Positions 1 through 8,069 of a stretch of 64,000 nucleotides of DNA are shown one piece after another; the stretch's first letter is position 1; each line of letters opens with the position of its first letter. Below the pieces are notes generated by a model that had not been told where the DNA came from, searched no databases, and was given only the letters and a program-made list of their open reading frames with translations. A program made the translations under genes and the position numbers. The stretch comes from Polaribacter tangerinus (GTDB taxonomy: Bacteria; Bacteroidota; Bacteroidia; Flavobacteriales; Flavobacteriaceae), in the NCBI RefSeq assembly GCF_038024095.1, contig NZ_CP150668.1, positions 744,001 through 808,000 of the forward strand, in the 5' to 3' direction.

Positions 1-460
1 AAGAATCTCGCTGTTTTTTATAATCTGAAAGCAATTGATTGTATGTAATTTTAACAGGACTCGAAAACTGAAAATCTATTGAGTTACCGCCCTCTTCTAA
101 AAAAATACGTTTTTTCTCTGCCAACAACGCACCAAATTTTTTGTTAAAAGCACTCTTAATATTTTCTACCTGATTTTTTACTCTATGAACCGGATTGTTG
201 GATATAATTTTTTGAAGTAGTGCTACCAAATCTTCTAGAGACATGCTTGCATAATCTACTGAATTATCTTCAATTTCGGCCTCATTTTCTGCATCTTCTG
301 CCACAGATTGCTCCACCTCCTCTACTGCTTTATCTGCAGTAATTTCCGCTTCTTTTTCAGCTTCCTTTGTCGATTTATTACTTGCCTTGGCGTGGTCTAG
401 ATTTGTGTCTTCTGATTTGGGTACCGTTTTTTCAACGTTTTCTTCATTTGTATCTAACAT
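1..460 (-). CDS. DUF349 domain protein, N-terminal part (runs off the window)
   Basis: The open frame starts at the ATG at 460 and runs without a stop to base 1, giving 153 codons of the N-terminus. The first 70 residues are acidic and of low complexity (runs of E, D, A and K). They are followed by a helical segment with the pattern S-L-E-D-L-V-A-L-L and a later E-E-G-G-N-S-I-D-F-Q, which I recognise from the leading part of flavobacterial DUF349 proteins; the DUF349 repeats themselves lie outside the window. Function is unknown. A promoter-like sequence lies about 50 bases upstream. The family call rests on the N-terminus only. Confidence 0.75.
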   Translation of the reverse strand, partial: MLDTNEENVEKTVPKSEDTNLDHAKASNKSTKEAEKEAEITADKAVEEVEQSVAEDAENEAEIEDNSVDYASMSLEDLVALLQKIISNNPVHRVKNQVENIKSAFNKKFGALLAEKKRIFLEEGGNSIDFQFSSPVKITYNQLLSDYKKQRDS

Positions 461-508
461 ATCTACAATCTTTAAGTTCAATTTATAATAACTATTATTA
501 TAAGTCTA

Positions 509-539
509 TAAAGATACAGACAACTTACAAACCAAACAA
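509..539 (-). promoter_or_regulatory. Candidate promoter of the DUF349 gene
   Basis: On the minus strand there is TTG, a 20-nt spacer, then TATCTTTA, one base off the Bacteroidota -7 consensus TAnnTTTG. The start codon lies about 50 bases downstream. Confidence 0.4.
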
Positions 540-562
540 ATTGTTACCATAAAATTAGCATA

Positions 563-1315
563 CTATAGATTCCAAATACGCCAAGATTCTTCTGCTTGTA
601 GTTCCAACATTTCATATCCATTTTTTACAATGGCTCCTTGCGCTTTTCCTTTTGATAAAAAAGTAGAAAGAACAGGATTGTAAATTAAATCGTACAATAA
701 ATGTAAGTTCGTAAGATATTGATAAGGAATATCAGGATATTTTTCTATTTCTGGTGATGTACCTAAAGGAGTGCAGTTTACAATTAACTGATATTTTTTT
801 AATACTTGTTCAGACAAACTGCTATAGCTAATTTCATTTGCCTTAGACGGCTTTCTAGACACAAATTTATAGGAAATACCAAGCTTATGTAAACCATAAG
901 CAACTGCCTTAGAAGCCCCACCAGTTCCTAAAATAAGCGCAAATTTGTGATGCTCTTTAATTAAAGGAATAATAGATTTTGTAAACCCAACAACATCAGA
1001 ATTATATCCTTTTAATTGTCCGTTTTTTACTATTTTAATAGTATTTACTGCCCCAATATCTTTGGCTGTATCGTCTAACATTTCTAGGTAAGGCAAAACA
1101 GCTTCTTTGTATGGTATGGTCACATTAATACCTCCTAAAAAAGGTGTGCTTTTTAAAATTGATGGAAAATCTTCTATGGTTTGTAAATCGAAATTTACGT
1201 AATTATGATTTGTTAAATTTAGTTTTAAAAATTTCTCAGTAAAATATCCACGAGAAAAAGAATAGGAAATATTTTTTCCTAACAAACCAAAAGTTTTATT
1301 TTTTATTTCTTCCAT
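563..1315 (-). CDS. aroE: Shikimate dehydrogenase
   Basis: AroE reduces 3-dehydroshikimate to shikimate with NADPH in aromatic amino-acid synthesis. The 250-residue length fits. The N-terminal G-K-N-I-S-Y-S-F-S is the substrate-binding SxS motif, N-V-T-I-P-Y-K carries the catalytic Lys near residue 66, and G-A-V-N-T-I and L-G-T-G-G-A-S-K-A (dinucleotide loop) follow; the C-terminal G-Y-E-M-L-E-L-Q-A is also typical. Its start overlaps the end of the upstream DUF368 gene by 20 bp, so the two are probably co-transcribed and translationally coupled. The window also holds the trp branch of the same pathway. Confidence 0.95.
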   Translation of the reverse strand: MEEIKNKTFGLLGKNISYSFSRGYFTEKFLKLNLTNHNYVNFDLQTIEDFPSILKSTPFLGGINVTIPYKEAVLPYLEMLDDTAKDIGAVNTIKIVKNGQLKGYNSDVVGFTKSIIPLIKEHHKFALILGTGGASKAVAYGLHKLGISYKFVSRKPSKANEISYSSLSEQVLKKYQLIVNCTPLGTSPEIEKYPDIPYQYLTNLHLLYDLIYNPVLSTFLSKGKAQGAIVKNGYEMLELQAEESWRIWNL

Positions 1316-2303
1316 AAAAATCTATAATAACAATTAAACCAACACCAATAAATATATATAAAATAGCAAACCAAGTTTCTGAACTTAAAACATCTGGAAT
1401 AAAACGTTCGTAATTTGCCACTATTTTTTGTCCGGTTTTATCTAGCAAAAAAGTATCGTTTTGCTGTAAATAAATAGCCTTTTTCCAAGGCCAAACAATA
1501 CCTAAAGAACCTGTAATAAACCCAATAATAACAGCTGTTACAATAGCATTATATTTTTTTAAAACATAGCCCAAAATATGCGAAAAAGTAACCAAACCAA
1601 AAATAGAACCTGCTGTAAAAACACTTATTATTTTAAGGTACCTAATTTTTTCAGGATCCTCTAACACATCAAAATTACCCATTAGTATACTTGTTGTAAT
1701 AAAAAATAACTCATTTACAGCATCTACAAGAAGTAATACATAGTTTCCCATTAAAATAAGGATAAAAGAACCTGACAAACCAGGTAAAGTCATACCAGAA
1801 ACTCCTACAATACCACATAAAAACACAAACCACAAATTATCATTTTCCGAAGCAGGTTTTAAAAAACTAATTCCTAAACCAACAACAACACCTATAAGAA
1901 GTGAAGAAATATTTTTGGCATTCCATTCACCAAATCCTTTAGCGATATAAATTACCGAGCCAATAATCATTCCAAAAAACCAACTCCAAACATACAGCTC
2001 ATAATTCACCAAAAAATAATCTAATACTAACGAAATACTAAAATAGCTAAAAATGCTACCTCCCATTATTAGAAGTAAAAACTGAGCATTAGTATAGTAA
2101 AAAAAGCTCTTAAAACGACCGTTGATAAGTAGTTTTATAGCCGTTAGATTAATTTTTTTAAAAGAATAAATTAACTCTTCATAAAACCCAAATACAAAAG
2201 ATACTGTACCCCCAGAAACACCTGGTACTTTATTAGCTGCACCCATTGCTAAGCCTTTTAAAAAAAGGATTGTTTTTGCTGCTAAACTTCTTTGTGTAGG
2301 CAT
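1296..2303 (-). CDS. DUF368 membrane protein (polyprenyl-phosphate transporter family), copy 2
   Basis: A 335-residue integral membrane protein with about nine hydrophobic segments. It shows the DUF368 hallmark near residues 19-32 (G-A-A-N-K-V-P-G-V-S-G-G) and a related second motif, L-P-G-L-S-G-S-F, in the middle, as expected from an internally duplicated fold. DUF368 (PopT) proteins have been linked to recycling of undecaprenyl phosphate across the inner membrane; applying that here is by family. The start codon overlaps the stop of the upstream paralogue (TAATG), so the pair is translationally coupled. Confidence 0.85.
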   Translation of the reverse strand: MPTQRSLAAKTILFLKGLAMGAANKVPGVSGGTVSFVFGFYEELIYSFKKINLTAIKLLINGRFKSFFYYTNAQFLLLIMGGSIFSYFSISLVLDYFLVNYELYVWSWFFGMIIGSVIYIAKGFGEWNAKNISSLLIGVVVGLGISFLKPASENDNLWFVFLCGIVGVSGMTLPGLSGSFILILMGNYVLLLVDAVNELFFITTSILMGNFDVLEDPEKIRYLKIISVFTAGSIFGLVTFSHILGYVLKKYNAIVTAVIIGFITGSLGIVWPWKKAIYLQQNDTFLLDKTGQKIVANYERFIPDVLSSETWFAILYIFIGVGLIVIIDFYGRNKK

Positions 2304-3316
2304 TATTGTTTTTTTATGGCTAACTTTTCCATCAATAAAATAAGTACAAATCCTGCAATAGCCAAAAGTATAGCTGGCAATATTTGTGCGTCTAAAAAAT
2401 TATTTACTTCCGAAAAATGAGTGGGAAGCACACTTTTTTCTAATGCGATTTTATAACCTTCGAAATTAGAAGTTTGTTGCTGATACACAAAAAGACTACC
2501 AAGTTCTGAAACTTGAGAAAAAGGAATTGTTTCACCTGTTTCTTTCACAAAAACTGATGTAGTAATTTTCCATGGCCATATTTTATTAAGTGAGCCTATA
2601 ATAAAACCTGTTAATACAGATAAAGTAACATTTTTATAATTGGCAAAGAGCCATTTTAATATTTTAGAAAAAGATAATAAACCTACAATTGCCCCTAAAC
2701 CAACTACTGCAATAGTTTTTAAATCTCTATCGTTAACAGCAGCTAAAATAGGTTTATAAGCACCCAATAATACTAAAATAAAAGCACCAGAAATACCTGG
2801 TAAAATCATAGCGCAAATAGCAATAGCTCCAGCTAAAAACAAAAACAACAAAGAGGAATTCTCACTAACTAAGGGAGTTAATGTAGTAATATAATAGGCT
2901 ATAAAACCTGCCAAAATCAATCCTAAAACAGCATAAATTGTCCATTTTGTAATTTGTTTACCTATGTAAATAATACTTGCTAGCACCAATCCGAAGAAAA
3001 AAGACCATAGTAAAATAGGCTCGTTTTCTAACAACCATTTTATAGATTTTGCTAGTGTTAAGATGCTAATAAATATTCCGATACCTAATGCCAAAAGAAA
3101 GTTTCCATTTATAGTTTTCCAAGCAGCCTTAAAACCTTCTTTTTTTATTGTAATTAGTAATTGTAAGTTGATGTTGCTTATAGCACTGAGCAACTCTTCA
3201 TAAATTCCGGTGATAAATGCAATGGTACCACCAGATACACCTGGCACAACATCTGCGGCTCCCATAGCCATTCCTTTTAGAGCAATTACAATATAATTCT
3301 TGGTGTTTTTTGCCAT
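2303..3316 (-). CDS. DUF368 membrane protein (polyprenyl-phosphate transporter family), copy 1
   Basis: A 337-residue paralogue of the next gene, sharing the N-terminal G-A-A-D-V-V-P-G-V-S-G-G motif and the mid-protein I-L-P-G-I-S-G-A-F-I-L. Multiple hydrophobic helices place it in the inner membrane. It is first in a tight run DUF368-DUF368-aroE. The likely role, by family, is flipping or recycling of polyprenyl phosphate. The two copies clearly differ in sequence, so this is an old duplication rather than a recent repeat; they could act as a heteromer or have split roles. Confidence 0.85.
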   Translation of the reverse strand: MAKNTKNYIVIALKGMAMGAADVVPGVSGGTIAFITGIYEELLSAISNINLQLLITIKKEGFKAAWKTINGNFLLALGIGIFISILTLAKSIKWLLENEPILLWSFFFGLVLASIIYIGKQITKWTIYAVLGLILAGFIAYYITTLTPLVSENSSLLFLFLAGAIAICAMILPGISGAFILVLLGAYKPILAAVNDRDLKTIAVVGLGAIVGLLSFSKILKWLFANYKNVTLSVLTGFIIGSLNKIWPWKITTSVFVKETGETIPFSQVSELGSLFVYQQQTSNFEGYKIALEKSVLPTHFSEVNNFLDAQILPAILLAIAGFVLILLMEKLAIKKQ

Positions 3317-3406
3317 TTTATTTTTCCTATTTTTGTAAAACGAAGATAGTAGAAATTAGATAGAATAGAAAGGTTAGCAGGTTTTCTATTTCAATTTTAA
3401 AAAAAT

Positions 3407-3565
3407 ATGCCAAAAAAAGGAAAAGAAAAAAACACGCTAAACAAAGCGAAGCATACCAAGTTAATGAATAGAAAAATTAACAAAGTAAAGCTAGAAAAAA
3501 AACTACACAAAGAGCGGTTAAAGGAAATTGTGAAAAGAGTAAATGCTCAAAAAGCAATAACATAA
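3407..3565 (+). CDS. Small lysine-rich protein coupled to the SGNH hydrolase
   Basis: An open frame of 52 codons begins at ATG 3407. The product is strongly basic (Lys and Arg make up about two fifths of it, with few acidic residues) and has no membrane segment or recognisable domain. Its stop codon overlaps the ATG of the next gene (TAATG at 3563-3567), an arrangement that usually marks real translationally coupled genes. Function is unknown; the composition would suit nucleic-acid or ribosome binding, which is speculation. In A-rich DNA a lysine-rich frame could arise by chance, hence the moderate confidence. Confidence 0.55.
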   Translation: MPKKGKEKNTLNKAKHTKLMNRKINKVKLEKKLHKERLKEIVKRVNAQKAIT

Positions 3566-4341
3566 TGCAATTACTATACATTTTTGGGTTTCTTATAGCT
3601 TTACCTTTGTTTCCTATTGTATACTTTCAAGGAAAAAACATACGCAAAAATGTACCTAGGCTTCCTCCTGCAAAAAAACCAAAAGGCTTTGTTAATAATA
3701 GCTACAAAAACACATTACAAGTTTTATGTATTGGAGAAAGCACAATTGCTGGTGTTGGAGTAGATACTCATAAAAATGGATTTAGTGGTGCGTTTGCTAA
3801 AAGACTTTCTACCTTACTGCAGCACAATATTAAATGGGTAGTTTATGCCAAAAGTGGTTATACGGCATCAAAAATAGCCCAAAAAACTATGGTAAATTTA
3901 CCAACTATCTCTGTAGATGTTATTGTAATAGGACTTGGCGGAAACGATGCTTTTACACTAAATTCTCCAAAAAAATGGGCAAAAGATATCGATAATATTA
4001 TTCAAATATTGAGACATAAATATCCTAAAACACCCATTTATTTTACAAATATGCCACCAATTAAAGAGTTTCCTGCGTTTACAAAAACAATAAAATTTGT
4101 GATCGGAAACTTAGTAGAAATTCTTGGTAAGCAATTATATAAAGTAGTTACAAAACACCCGAAAGTATATTATAACAAAGAAGTGATTACTCTACAAAAA
4201 TGGACTCATAAGCATGGACTTAAAAATAAAGATACTTCCATTTATTTTAGTGATGGTATACACCCAAGTAAACAAACGTATACTATATGGGGACAAGAAA
4301 TGGCTGATTTTGTTGCCAAGAACTATTTGAATAATCTATAA
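3565..4341 (+). CDS. SGNH/GDSL-family hydrolase, membrane-anchored
   Basis: A 258-residue protein with an N-terminal hydrophobic helix (residues 1-20), probably an anchor or signal, then an SGNH esterase fold. Block I is G-E-S at 57-59 (GDS variant with nucleophile Ser59), block III is G-G-N-D with Asn127, and block V is S-D-G-I-H-P with Asp230 and His233. The family hydrolyses acyl esters on lipids or sugars; the substrate cannot be told from sequence. It is coupled to the small basic gene upstream and ends at a strong bidirectional terminator. Confidence 0.85.
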   Translation: MQLLYIFGFLIALPLFPIVYFQGKNIRKNVPRLPPAKKPKGFVNNSYKNTLQVLCIGESTIAGVGVDTHKNGFSGAFAKRLSTLLQHNIKWVVYAKSGYTASKIAQKTMVNLPTISVDVIVIGLGGNDAFTLNSPKKWAKDIDNIIQILRHKYPKTPIYFTNMPPIKEFPAFTKTIKFVIGNLVEILGKQLYKVVTKHPKVYYNKEVITLQKWTHKHGLKNKDTSIYFSDGIHPSKQTYTIWGQEMADFVAKNYLNNL

Positions 4342-4410
4342 GAATGTATTTTAGAGTTTTGTACTAATAATATGACCTTTATTTCTGCTCGAAATTATAC
4401 TTCAACTAAT

Positions 4411-4455
4411 TGAATAAAAAAATCTCAAATGAATCATTTGAGATTTTTTTATTCA
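4411..4455. terminator. Bidirectional rho-independent terminator
   Basis: A perfect inverted repeat has arms at 4411-4432 and 4434-4455, with an A-tract on one side and a T-tract on the other. It sits between two convergent genes and can end both transcripts. Confidence 0.9.
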
Positions 4456-4498
4456 AAGATAATTTAGAAAATTTAGTTCGAATTAAATAGAAACAATA

Positions 4499-4756
4499 TT
4501 AATTATCTATAGAACCTAGTACACGCTTCATAAAACTGTTTAAAGCTTCTTTTTTTGGCGTGCCTTCTTTTACCATTTTATCTACTTCTACAGCACCATA
4601 CATATTAGAAATTAACTCACCTATAACATCTAATTCTTCATCTTTTAAAGAAGGAACTTCTGTTAAAGCCTCTAAAGTTTCAATAGTTTCTAACACATAA
4701 TCTTGATCGTTCTCTTCGATAAAATTAGTTAAATGTTTAATTACTGGTAATTTCAT
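4499..4756 (-). CDS. DUF6952-type small protein
   Basis: An 85-residue, acidic, apparently all-helical protein with no signal or membrane segment. I recognise the pattern (M-K-L-P-V-I-K-H-L at the start, then E-L-I-S-N-M-Y-G-A-V-E-V) as a small Bacteroidota family, which I believe is catalogued as DUF6952; the number is from memory. It is last in a peroxiredoxin-thioredoxin cluster, 31 bp after the thioredoxin gene, which suggests a link to redox defence. The function is not known to me. Confidence 0.7.
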   Translation of the reverse strand: MKLPVIKHLTNFIEENDQDYVLETIETLEALTEVPSLKDEELDVIGELISNMYGAVEVDKMVKEGTPKKEALNSFMKRVLGSIDN

Positions 4757-4787
4757 ACTTTTTTGGTTGTATTATTTAAACAAACAC

Positions 4788-5096
4788 TTAGTTTACTTCG
4801 TTTACCAAGTCTTTTAAAACTTCGAACTTATTAGTTTGTACTTGATTTTTCTTAGCACCGTTTTCAAAAGTTGCAAAAGTTGGTAAATTACTAACATCTG
4901 CTAATTTTCTACTTTCTGGAAACTTTTCTGCATCGGCAATTACAAAAGTAACCCCTTCATTTTCAGTAGCTAATTTCTTAAATTTTGGTTTCATAATTCT
5001 ACAATTTCCACACCATGTTGCAGAATATTGCACAATTACTTTATTGTTAGATTTTACAATTTCTTGTAAATTGTCCGCGGATAATTCTTGTACCAT
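4788..5096 (-). CDS. Thioredoxin-family protein with a WCGNC active site
   Basis: A 102-residue single-domain thioredoxin fold. The active site is W-C-G-N-C (Cys29 and Cys32) instead of the usual W-C-G-P-C, and the cis-proline is Pro72 in N-L-P-T-F. Pro to Asn in the CXXC motif normally shifts the redox potential or specificity. It lies between a 2-Cys peroxiredoxin gene upstream and a DUF6952-type gene downstream, so it probably reduces that peroxiredoxin (inference). No signal peptide, so cytoplasmic. Confidence 0.9.
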   Translation of the reverse strand: MVQELSADNLQEIVKSNNKVIVQYSATWCGNCRIMKPKFKKLATENEGVTFVIADAEKFPESRKLADVSNLPTFATFENGAKKNQVQTNKFEVLKDLVNEVN

Positions 5097-5129
5097 TTTC
5101 TTAGATTTTTTTTTGTAAATTTATTGTAA

Positions 5130-5170
5130 TTTGAAGCAATCTAATTGATTTCAAAAAAGACTGCTTCAAA
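5130..5170 (-). terminator. Hairpin between peroxiredoxin and thioredoxin genes
   Basis: Arms at 5130-5141 and 5159-5170 pair over 12 bp with one G-U and a 17-nt loop. There is no clean T-tract on the minus strand, so this is more likely an attenuator or RNA-processing site that adjusts downstream expression than a full stop. Confidence 0.4.
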
Positions 5171-5189
5171 CCTGTATGAAGTATTTTGG

Positions 5190-5831
5190 CTAGTGCTTAG
5201 ATAAATACTCTGCAGTACCTTTTGCATTAGCAGCCATTGCTTCCTTACCTTCTTCCCAGTTTGCTGGACACACTTCTCCATTTTTTTGAACGTGTGCATA
5301 AGCATCAATTAAACGTAAAAACTCATTTACATTCCTACCTACTGGCATATGGTTTATTCCTTCATGAAAAACAGTACCTTCTTCATCAATTAAATAAGTT
5401 GCTCTGTACGTAACATTATCTCCCTCTACCTGAACTGTTTGCGTAGCCTCATCAAAAGTTTCGTTTGTAATGTCTAGAATTCCTAAAATAGATGATAAAT
5501 TTCTATTACTGTCTGCCAATATTGGGTAAGTTACTCCTTCTATACCACCATTGTCTTTAGAAGTACTTAACCATGCAAAATGAACTTCAGGTGTATCGCA
5601 AGAAGCACCTATAACAATAGTATTTCTTTTTTCGAATTCTGCTAATGCAGCTTGAAAAGCATGTAATTCTGTTGGGCAAACGAAAGTAAAATCTTTTGGA
5701 TACCAAAATAATAACACTTTCTTTTTGTTGTTAACGGCCTCTTCTAAGACGTTAATTTTGAACGTATCTCCCATATCGTTCATTGCATCTACATTTAAAT
5801 CTGGAAATTTTTTACCAACTGCTGTTGCCAT
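5190..5831 (-). CDS. Typical 2-Cys peroxiredoxin (AhpC/Prx1 type)
   Basis: A 213-residue cytoplasmic peroxidase that reduces hydrogen peroxide and organic hydroperoxides. The peroxidatic Cys52 lies in F-V-C-P-T-E, the resolving Cys188 in E-V-C-P-A-N-W, and the conserved catalytic Arg is in Y-R-A-T-Y. The extended C-terminus after the resolving Cys marks the typical two-cysteine, decameric class. It leads the cluster with the W-C-G-N-C thioredoxin, the likely reductant; no AhpF gene is present here. A consensus -7 element lies 45 bp upstream of the start. Confidence 0.95.
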   Translation of the reverse strand: MATAVGKKFPDLNVDAMNDMGDTFKINVLEEAVNNKKKVLLFWYPKDFTFVCPTELHAFQAALAEFEKRNTIVIGASCDTPEVHFAWLSTSKDNGGIEGVTYPILADSNRNLSSILGILDITNETFDEATQTVQVEGDNVTYRATYLIDEEGTVFHEGINHMPVGRNVNEFLRLIDAYAHVQKNGEVCPANWEEGKEAMAANAKGTAEYLSKH

Positions 5832-5875
5832 GTTTTTATAATTTTAATTGGGTTAAATATTATTTTTTTACACCA

Positions 5876-5883
5876 CAAAGATA
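5876..5883 (-). promoter_or_regulatory. Promoter -7 element of the peroxiredoxin gene
   Basis: TATCTTTG on the minus strand is a perfect match to the Bacteroidota -7 consensus TAnnTTTG, in the 148-bp gap upstream of the peroxiredoxin gene. No TTG is present at the usual 19-20 nt spacing. Confidence 0.55.
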
Positions 5884-5979
5884 CCAATCAACACTTGCAA
5901 AAAAGAGAAAAGTTAATGGGAAGTTTTTATATTTCAATCAACTTTATTTATAGCTTTTATGATTTTAAATAGTTTTATA

Positions 5980-7143
5980 CTATTTACTAGCAAAAAGTTT
6001 TACATCATTAGCAGATACCGTTTTTTCACCTAAAATAAGTAGGCGCTCCACAACATTTCTGAGTTCTCTAATATTACCTGTCCAATTATAGTCTTGCAAC
6101 AGAGATATAGCTTCCTCAGAAAATATTTTTTCAGGAATTCCTTGTTCTTCACAAATTTTACTTGCAAAAAAATTTACTAGTAAAGGAATATCATCTCTCC
6201 GATCATTTAATGCTGGTACTTTTATTAAAATTACTGCCAATCTGTGGTACAAGTCTTCTCGAAACCTTCCTTGCGTAATTTCTTCTTGTAGGTTTTTGTT
6301 AGTAGCAGCAATCACTCTTACATTTACCTTAATATCTTTATCACTTCCTACTCTGGCTATTTTATTTTCTTGTAATGCTCTTAAAACTTTTGCTTGTGCA
6401 GACAAACTCATATCGCCTATCTCATCTAAAAATATAGTTCCGTGATTTGCTGCTTCAAATTTTCCTGCTCTGTCTTTATTAGCTCCAGTAAAAGAGCCTT
6501 TTACATGTCCAAAAAGTTCACTTTCTATCAATTCAGATGGTATGGCTGCACAATTAACCTCAATTAATGCCGCTTTATGTCTGTCGGATTTTTCATGTAA
6601 CCAATGTGCCACTAACTCTTTTCCTGTTCCGTTTGGTCCGGTAATTAAAACTCTTGCATCAGTAGCCGCAACTTTTTCTATGATGTCTTTTATATGAGAA
6701 ATTGCTGCACTTTCTCCAATCATCTCATAATTTTTACTCACTTTTTTTTTGAGACGTTTATTTTCTAAAACAAGCGTTTTCTTTTCAAGTGCATTTCTAA
6801 CGGTATTTAAAAGACGATTTAAATCTGGTGGTTTCGATATGTAGTCAAAAGCACCCAAACGCATCGTGTTTACAGCTGTTTCTATATCGCCGTGACCAGA
6901 AATCATCACAATCGGAATTTCTGGTTTTATCTTTTTTGCTTTTTCTAATACTTCTACACCGTCCATTTTTGGCATTTTAATATCACAAAACACCAAATCA
7001 TACTCATTATTTTTTATTTTCTCTATCCCTTCCAAACCATCAGATGCTTCTTCTACATTATAGGTGTCATTTTCTTCGGATATAATTTTGATTAATACCC
7101 GTCTAATGGCAGCTTCGTCTTCAATAATTAGTATTCTACTCAT
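5980..7143 (-). CDS. NtrC-family sigma-54 response regulator lacking a DNA-binding domain
   Basis: Residues 1-120 are a receiver domain with acidic residues near position 9 and the phospho-acceptor Asp54 in F-C-D-I-K-M-P. Residues about 140-370 are a sigma-54 activator AAA+ ATPase: Walker A G-P-N-G-T-G-K-E, the sigma-54 contact loop G-S-F-T-G-A (GAFTGA variant), Walker B I-F-L-D-E-I, and R-E-D-L-Y-H-R-L. At 387 residues the protein ends just after the ATPase, so the usual Fis-type helix-turn-helix is missing. It may activate sigma-54 polymerase from solution or through a partner. No histidine kinase gene lies nearby. It follows the MscS gene by 59 bp. Confidence 0.9.
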   Translation of the reverse strand: MSRILIIEDEAAIRRVLIKIISEENDTYNVEEASDGLEGIEKIKNNEYDLVFCDIKMPKMDGVEVLEKAKKIKPEIPIVMISGHGDIETAVNTMRLGAFDYISKPPDLNRLLNTVRNALEKKTLVLENKRLKKKVSKNYEMIGESAAISHIKDIIEKVAATDARVLITGPNGTGKELVAHWLHEKSDRHKAALIEVNCAAIPSELIESELFGHVKGSFTGANKDRAGKFEAANHGTIFLDEIGDMSLSAQAKVLRALQENKIARVGSDKDIKVNVRVIAATNKNLQEEITQGRFREDLYHRLAVILIKVPALNDRRDDIPLLVNFFASKICEEQGIPEKIFSEEAISLLQDYNWTGNIRELRNVVERLLILGEKTVSANDVKLFASK

Positions 7144-7202
7144 CTGTTATATTTTTTAGGGTTGTTTTTTATTGATGTAAAAAAAGGACTTTCTCTTACT
7201 TA

Positions 7203-8066
7203 TTAAGATTTCTGAAATAAATGAACATCTCTTTGTGGAAAAGGAATTTGCACTTTATTTTCTCTAAATTTTTTATCTATTTCGAAACGTAAATCACTTT
7301 GTACAAATCTAGCTTCAAAACTATTATTTAAAGAGAAAACCAAAGAAAAATTAAGTGAACTATCTGCAAATTCTGTAAACAAAACATTGGGTGCAGGCTC
7401 CGATAAAATAGCATCATGCTCATTGGCAGCCTCTATTAGCAATTGCTTAACCAACGCAACATTACTACCATAAGCAACCCCTACATTTACATTTTCTCTT
7501 GTTTCTGTTCCGTTCTCTGTCCAATTATAAAGAATATTTGTTAGATACAAATGATTTGGAATTACCAATACTTTATTATCTATTGTAACCGCTCTAGTTG
7601 TTCTTAATCGAATTTCTAAAACACGCCCAACTTTACCTTCTAATTCAATAATATCCCCCACATGTACAGACTGATCTACTAAAATAAAAAGACCAGAAAT
7701 AATGTCTTGAAACAAGGTTTGCATTGCCAAACCAACACCTATTAGTAAAGCTGCAGAAGCTGCAAAAACTGCTGTAACATTTACTCCGGATGCATTCATA
7801 GCTACTAAAAAAATAACTAAATACACAAACCATCTTAAGTAGGTAAATACAGTTACAAATTTGGGTTTATCGTTTTCAGGTAATTTTTTTGTTACTATTC
7901 TACGAACTAATTTTAACACTACAGAAGTTATTACTAATGAAATAACAATAAATAAAAGTCCTCTTACACTAATACTTATTTTGTCTGATAAATGAAAAGT
8001 ATGATTTAAAATAGAGTTTGTTTCACCAACAATTGTATCTGTTACATTTGCTATACTATCTTGCAT
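7203..8066 (-). CDS. Small-conductance mechanosensitive channel (MscS family)
   Basis: A 287-residue inner-membrane protein. Hydrophobic helices lie at about 33-55, 70-90 and 95-125; the last is the glycine/alanine-rich pore helix A-S-A-A-L-L-I-G-V-G-L-A-M, followed by the family signature G-L-F-I-L-V-D-Q-S and a cytoplasmic beta domain. Members open on membrane tension to release solutes during hypo-osmotic shock. It starts 3 bp after the ABC permease gene, so it belongs to the same transcript; this may be simple co-regulation. Confidence 0.92.
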   Translation of the reverse strand: MQDSIANVTDTIVGETNSILNHTFHLSDKISISVRGLLFIVISLVITSVVLKLVRRIVTKKLPENDKPKFVTVFTYLRWFVYLVIFLVAMNASGVNVTAVFAASAALLIGVGLAMQTLFQDIISGLFILVDQSVHVGDIIELEGKVGRVLEIRLRTTRAVTIDNKVLVIPNHLYLTNILYNWTENGTETRENVNVGVAYGSNVALVKQLLIEAANEHDAILSEPAPNVLFTEFADSSLNFSLVFSLNNSFEARFVQSDLRFEIDKKFRENKVQIPFPQRDVHLFQKS

Positions 8067-8069
8067 TTC

